From: Flavobacterium rivuli WB 3.3-2 = DSM 21788
GTDB lineage: Bacteria > Bacteroidota > Bacteroidia > Flavobacteriales > Flavobacteriaceae
Length of the DNA stretch: 64,000 nt
Direction: 5' to 3'
NCBI RefSeq assembly: GCF_000378485.1
Contig: NZ_KB899966.1
Span: 372,001 to 436,000 of the forward strand
The notes under the pieces: model-generated
The model's database searches: none
What the model was told of the DNA's origin: nothing
What the model saw: the letters and a program-made list of their open reading frames with translations, nothing else
Translations under genes and position numbers: made by a program
Shown: positions 59,556 through 64,000 of the stretch, one piece after another
Position numbering within the stretch: the first letter of the stretch is position 1
Layout: each line of letters opens with the position of its first letter

Positions 59556-62500
59556 TTAATCGGTTTCGGGAATCCGGTCCTTTTCTTTTTGCTCGGCAGC
59601 CTTCTTTTTATTTCTGCTATCAACAAACTTTATATAATCCGGCGAAATTTCCGAGTCAGGATAATCACTGGTCGAGTTATTATTTACCTCTTCTTTCTTA
59701 ACGTTTTTAAACACCTTCCAGATAAGCTCATCAAAAGTATCAAAATCTACTTCCCATGTTAAACCTACCCCTTGTGTATAGCCTATTCCCTCTCCAAGAA
59801 AGTTAATATCATTCTCACGGTTAAACACACGGGCTTTTAGTGTACCATCATCGTTAATGCGTAACTGAAGCTCTGCATTACCCACAACAGCACTTTGATT
59901 TACTCCGCCCACAGGTACGCCCACAACACCGTTAAAGGTAATCCTGTCGTTTATTTGAGATGACAGTGTTAATCCCACCTGAGAGTTTGTCTCTATATAA
60001 GGGTTCCTGTTGGCCTGAACATAATTTACACCTACATTCACCTTGCTTTCACCATCTGTAAACAAGTCATTAAACAGTGAACTGGCTCTTTCGAACAAGC
60101 TGCCATACACAGCCGTGTTGGCATTTGTAGGGCTTATAAAGCTGCCTGTGCCTAAAAGCGACAGTGCCTGCGTTTGGCGGGTATCCATATCGCTAAGCCT
60201 GTAATCAAGGTCTGATTTTAATACAGAACTTACACCCGGGAAATTGATGGTGAAATCGGGTTCCGGGGTTGTAATTGTACCGTTCAGTACTATATTTACC
60301 TCTACCGGTATATTACGGTTAAAGGTTGCCGTTTCTAATAGTACCGACGGATTTGCCTGAGTTTTATAAATTGCCTCAAGGTTTAACCTTGCCCGTGTAG
60401 GGTCGCCCTCCCAGTTTATGGCCCCTCCTTTTTTAAGCGTAAACTTTTTATCGAACAGGCCACCATATTTAAAATTATACTGCCCCTGCTCTACAACAAA
60501 ATCGCCAAACATATTAAACTTGCCCAGCGTATTAATATTAAGAAGCATAATACCATTGCCTGTAGCATTAAGGCTATGCCCCGTATTTTTATCTATAATA
60601 ACTTCAAGCTTAGCAACAGGGGTTACATTTAGATCAAAGTTTAGCTCTAATCCTTTATACGTTTTTGTATTCTGAGCTATAATACCTTTTGCTATATTTT
60701 CTTTTTCCTTAGGGCTTAAAAAATGAATAAATGCAGCATTGGTAGTGCTTGTGGCACCGGTATTACCAAGGTTAAGCTTGATATCTGTACCCTCTGCCGA
60801 TTCTGCATTTACATTAATTACAAGTTCTGTAGTAGGCCCTTTCAGTTCGGCATTACCTTTTATAAAAGCGGTGCCGTAATATATGGCATCGTCAGAATCC
60901 TGCGTGTTGAGCACCAGCATCCTGTCGGATGTTATATTAAGGTCGAGTGCCCAGTTTTTAAACAGCTTGTGCTGCACCGTACCATTAATTCTGCCTTTTG
61001 TATTAAACTTAGTATCTGTAAGTTCTATATTCCTAAAGAGTATGCGCTCCTGTGTAATATCTATTGTAGCGTTTTCTTCAAAATTATAATCAGTATTAAG
61101 GTAGCCTACTTTTATACCGCCCCCTTTTACATATATAATACCGTCTAACTGCGGGTCTTTAGCATTGCCCACAATTGCGGCACGACCGGATGCTTTGCCA
61201 CGTATTTCAGGAAAAATAGATTTTAAGAATACCTGTAGCGGGCTAATATCAAAATCAGAAAAAATAGCATCTAAAGATAACAGCGTTTGCTTATCTACAA
61301 TTTCTATATTACCTATAGTAGAAAACGTTTCTTTATCATCTTTAATAATAGATGTATTTACATTGAATTTTCTAAGAGATTTATCGCCTGTTACCTGCAG
61401 GCTCATGTTGCCCAGGTTATACTTATTCATTTGCAGGCTATCTATAGTTATAGATGATGCCGGTGCAAATTCGTTTTTGTTTTGCTTAAGGCTAACTTCC
61501 CCGTTTAGCCTGCCGCCAAAGTTAAGACTGTCTAACGAAGGGGTAACCTTGGCAAGGTCTACATCATTAAAGGATAAATGTAAATCTTTATAATTTTTCC
61601 CCTTTAAGTCGCCATTAAGTTCTACACGCTGGTTGTTGTGCGACATAGACAGGTTATCTATAGAAAAATCGGTTAGCTTTTTATTAAACGTTACCTTATT
61701 ATCTTTAGCATCCTGCTCGTTAATAAACCACAGGTAATTTTTAAAATTAATTTCTGATTTTTTAAACCCTACTACCGAGTTCTTTTTCTCGTCTATAGTA
61801 TGGTACAGGTTTAGGCTAAAGGCATCTTTTGCCTGCTTACCTCCTTTAAATTCTGTACGCACATACAAAGTATCGTTCTGGGTAATATTAATAAGGCTAA
61901 AATCAGATATCTTGTAGCTTTTCATCCGCACGCTGTCCATACTTACATAAGCGTTGTACAGCGGGTTCTTATTATCTATATCAATATTTATATTGTCGAA
62001 GTAATTATCGTATGCCGTTATATTCGGCGAATTAAAGGCAAGTTTAAAATCGCCTTTATCGCCATTAACCCGGCCACGCAGCTTTGTGTTTTGCCCCACA
62101 ACAACTTCCGGCACTACGATTTCGAGAATTTTATTATAAATGGTAAAATCAAAATCAAGGTATTGCCCCTTTTTTATTTTATTGGGAGAATAATTGGTAT
62201 AAAGGCTGCCCACGGCATTCTCCATTAGCTTGGGCAACTGCGCTATATCAAATTTTCCGGTAACACGCCCCTCTATAATATCGGTAGAATTTATGGTTAA
62301 TGTTCTCACATTAGCCTCATCAAAAACAGACTCCACAACAAAATCTTCAAAGTAATAGCTATCCCTGCTATTTTGGTACGACAGCCTCGATATTTCTACC
62401 TTACCTGCTATATCGTTAATATTTGTTCCTTTGGCATTAAATAACAAATCACCTTTAAAGATAGACAGCGTATCTTTTTTCATAAGCTTAAGAGCAGCAA

Positions 62501-64000
62501 GATCGGCATAATCTACCTGGGCATGAAAATCGTACTCTTTTTTCTTCTGCCCCATATCTATAAGCCCGTCAAAGCTCATAAGCAGGTTAGGGTCGTTACT
62601 GTTTATACTACCTTTAAAATAAGGCCATTTAAAACGGCCGTCGATATTTATTTTTTTATAATTATAGCCATTAAAAGCAAGTCCGGTAATATTTCCTTTT
62701 ACAGTAGTATTAAGCGATTGCTTGTTAAAGCCGCGCCCGTCTATATCAAGATGCAGTGTGGTATTACCCACAGCCTTAGCTTCGGCAATGGCACCTAAGT
62801 TAAAATTATCAAGGTCTATGGTACCGGTATAAATGGCATCTGACGGAGTATTATATCCTTTCACCGAAAGGTTTGCCTGCGCCTCCCCAAGACCCGACAT
62901 TACATACATCTCTGTATCTATATCCTGCTTGGTAAGCGTTACATGGCCCACCATATCTACACGCCCAAATTTTTCTAAAACTTTAGGCAGGCTCTTGCCT
63001 AATATACGTGGCATTATAGCGGTAAGGTTACTATAGTTTGAAGCGATCCTGTCAAAGTCGCCATTCATGTAAAAACCTGCGCCCTTTTTGTCAAAAAGGT
63101 TCCTGAAGTTTATAGAGCCTATAATTTCTGAATCTTTGCTATCAAGCAATTTTAAATCGTGTAATACAAAATTGTTAAGCGGCCCTTTTAAAGTTGTAGA
63201 AAGATAGTATTTTTGGTCTTTACCAAATTCGTTAAAGAATATATTAAGCTCGTTAGATGATATGGTGGCTCTCTCTACCTTAAAATCTACATCAACAAGA
63301 TTTACAAAATCCTTCATCTTTTCCTTGGTGTAACTAAGCGTAAGGTCGCCTGTTAAAGCCGACTCTGCCGTTGCCAATTCAATATCATGCAGCTGGATTT
63401 TTGTTTTAGTATACTCAAAATTACCTTTAAGGTTATTTACAAACAGGCCGTGATGGTCCAGTAAAGACAGTTTTTGTATATCGCCTTTAATATCGCCTCC
63501 TTTAAGAAAGAAGCCTTTTACATTTCCGTTCAGTTTTTTAAGATCTAATATCTTAGCGGTCACAGCATTCTCATTAGTAAGCCTGAACCTTCCGTTAGTT
63601 ACATACACATATCCTGCCCTAACTTTAAAAGGATTGTTTGGGTCGGGTTTTTTACCATTATCAAACGATCGTGTAAAAACATCAAAGTTAGAAAGCGTTT
63701 CGCCCTTATATGCCTTCATGTGAAAGTTAAGCTTCTCCATGCGAACGGTACCAAACTGCAGGCCGTTTTTAGCAAACTCCCTTATCCCTAAAACATTGGT
63801 TTGTAGTTTATCTGCAGATATCAGCGTATCATTATGGTGGTCCATAATAAGCACGCCCTTAAGCTTTACACTGCCAAAAACAGTTATGGCAACTTTATCT
63901 ACATTTATGTGAGTGCCAAACTGCTTATTAAGATAATTTGTACCATAGTGCGCAATGCCTGTTTGTACAAAAGGCAGCGATAAGGCTATAGCCAGCAGCA
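59556..64000 (-). CDS. tamB: TamB-like translocation/assembly protein (5' end outside window)
   Basis: A very long periplasm-spanning AsmA/TamB-type protein thought to move phospholipids or assist outer-membrane protein assembly. The frame is open from 59556 to the right edge: reading upstream of an internal GTG at 63854 gives LLAIALSLPFVQTGIAHYGT, an N-terminal membrane anchor, without a stop, so that GTG is not the start and at least 1480 residues are present. Beta-strand repeats fill the middle (for example NVKGFFLKGGDIKGDIQKL); the conserved TamB C-terminus (about the last 400 residues; GQYNFKYGGLFDKKFTLKKGG, SFISPTNANTAVYGSLF) is complete. It ends at a terminator and is upstream of pfkA. 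Confidence 0.93.
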   Translation of the reverse strand, partial: LLAIALSLPFVQTGIAHYGTNYLNKQFGTHINVDKVAITVFGSVKLKGVLIMDHHNDTLISADKLQTNVLGIREFAKNGLQFGTVRMEKLNFHMKAYKGETLSNFDVFTRSFDNGKKPDPNNPFKVRAGYVYVTNGRFRLTNENAVTAKILDLKKLNGNVKGFFLKGGDIKGDIQKLSLLDHHGLFVNNLKGNFEYTKTKIQLHDIELATAESALTGDLTLSYTKEKMKDFVNLVDVDFKVERATISSNELNIFFNEFGKDQKYYLSTTLKGPLNNFVLHDLKLLDSKDSEIIGSINFRNLFDKKGAGFYMNGDFDRIASNYSNLTAIMPRILGKSLPKVLEKFGRVDMVGHVTLTKQDIDTEMYVMSGLGEAQANLSVKGYNTPSDAIYTGTIDLDNFNLGAIAEAKAVGNTTLHLDIDGRGFNKQSLNTTVKGNITGLAFNGYNYKKINIDGRFKWPYFKGSINSNDPNLLMSFDGLIDMGQKKKEYDFHAQVDYADLAALKLMKKDTLSIFKGDLLFNAKGTNINDIAGKVEISRLSYQNSRDSYYFEDFVVESVFDEANVRTLTINSTDIIEGRVTGKFDIAQLPKLMENAVGSLYTNYSPNKIKKGQYLDFDFTIYNKILEIVVPEVVVGQNTKLRGRVNGDKGDFKLAFNSPNITAYDNYFDNINIDIDNKNPLYNAYVSMDSVRMKSYKISDFSLINITQNDTLYVRTEFKGGKQAKDAFSLNLYHTIDEKKNSVVGFKKSEINFKNYLWFINEQDAKDNKVTFNKKLTDFSIDNLSMSHNNQRVELNGDLKGKNYKDLHLSFNDVDLAKVTPSLDSLNFGGRLNGEVSLKQNKNEFAPASSITIDSLQMNKYNLGNMSLQVTGDKSLRKFNVNTSIIKDDKETFSTIGNIEIVDKQTLLSLDAIFSDFDISPLQVFLKSIFPEIRGKASGRAAIVGNAKDPQLDGIIYVKGGGIKVGYLNTDYNFEENATIDITQERILFRNIELTDTKFNTKGRINGTVQHKLFKNWALDLNITSDRMLVLNTQDSDDAIYYGTAFIKGNAELKGPTTELVINVNAESAEGTDIKLNLGNTGATSTTNAAFIHFLSPKEKENIAKGIIAQNTKTYKGLELNFDLNVTPVAKLEVIIDKNTGHSLNATGNGIMLLNINTLGKFNMFGDFVVEQGQYNFKYGGLFDKKFTLKKGGAINWEGDPTRARLNLEAIYKTQANPSVLLETATFNRNIPVEVNIVLNGTITTPEPDFTINFPGVSSVLKSDLDYRLSDMDTRQTQALSLLGTGSFISPTNANTAVYGSLFERASSLFNDLFTDGESKVNVGVNYVQANRNPYIETNSQVGLTLSSQINDRITFNGVVGVPVGGVNQSAVVGNAELQLRINDDGTLKARVFNRENDINFLGEGIGYTQGVGLTWEVDFDTFDELIWKVFKNVKKEEVNNNSTSDYPDSEISPDYIKFVDSRNKKKAAEQKEKDRIPETD

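Overview
The window is a moderately AT-rich bacterial chromosome segment from the phylum Bacteroidota, most likely the family Flavobacteriaceae (Flavobacterium or a close relative). Evidence: the protein families (a RibB with a degraded GTP cyclohydrolase domain, a DUF4834 protein, TamB and LptD of flavobacterial type, a GH3/beta-lactamase fusion, a membrane Fe-S protein next to a CCG protein), Bacteroidota-type -7 promoter boxes (TAnnTTTG) instead of sigma70 boxes, AT-rich start contexts mostly without Shine-Dalgarno sequences, and frequent GTG/TTG starts. I found no tRNA, rRNA, CRISPR array, IS transposase or prophage, and no gene-free stretch longer than 300 bases.

Layout. 1-6582 (minus): a tight run tpx - diacylglycerol kinase - ftsK - lolA-like - lptF/G-like - ribB (ribB runs off the left edge). 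6716-8858 (minus): tetR - small HMA-like protein - MFS exporter. 9042-13084 (plus): class I fructose-bisphosphate aldolase and aconitase. 13112-14365 (minus): TetA-like MFS exporter. 14522-20075 (minus): a complete sugar locus of LacI regulator, PfkB sugar kinase, FucP-type symporter, LamB-type porin and ketose 3-epimerase, with two identical palindromic operators. 20167-21739 (minus): a Na+/H+ antiporter gene broken by a one-base frameshift. 21926-23081 (plus): an overlapping HipA-like kinase / DUF3037 pair. 23218-24468 (minus): flavin reductase and a ceramidase-like membrane protein. 24719-25746 (plus): AraC-type regulator and single-domain response regulator. 25806-34051: mixed small operons (DUF4834, outer-membrane protein, GNAT, coiled-coil protein, arginase-like protein, RNA helicase, orphan small proteins, a minimal ABC pair).

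34055-39410 (minus): topoisomerase IV parE and parC, separated by an inserted lipoprotein gene and flanked by a 58-bp duplication of the 5' end of parC. 39527-45216 (minus): transglutaminase-like protein, small membrane protein, TIGR02117 protein, NADPH-FMN reductase and a GH3/beta-lactamase fusion. 45300-51770 (minus): two paralogous amidases, an MCE protein, a two-part membrane Fe-S oxidoreductase and a HAD-like protein in one tight cluster. 51894-55937 (plus): lptD, a membrane protein pair that may be one frameshifted gene, and ridA. 55915-59345 (minus): pfkA - gap and sugar kinase - mgsA, genes of glycolysis and its methylglyoxal bypass. 59556-64000 (minus): tamB, running off the right edge.

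How the genes work together: much of the window is envelope biogenesis (LptD, LptF/G, LolA-like, TamB, MlaD-like, amidases, cell-wall glycosidase) interleaved with central carbon metabolism (aldolase, PfkA, GAPDH, MgsA, aconitase). The sugar locus feeds the latter through fructose-type intermediates. The best candidates for something not well described are the HipA-like/DUF3037 pair, the predicted ketohexose locus with its operator inside the promoter spacer, and the parC 5'-end duplication around a lipoprotein gene.
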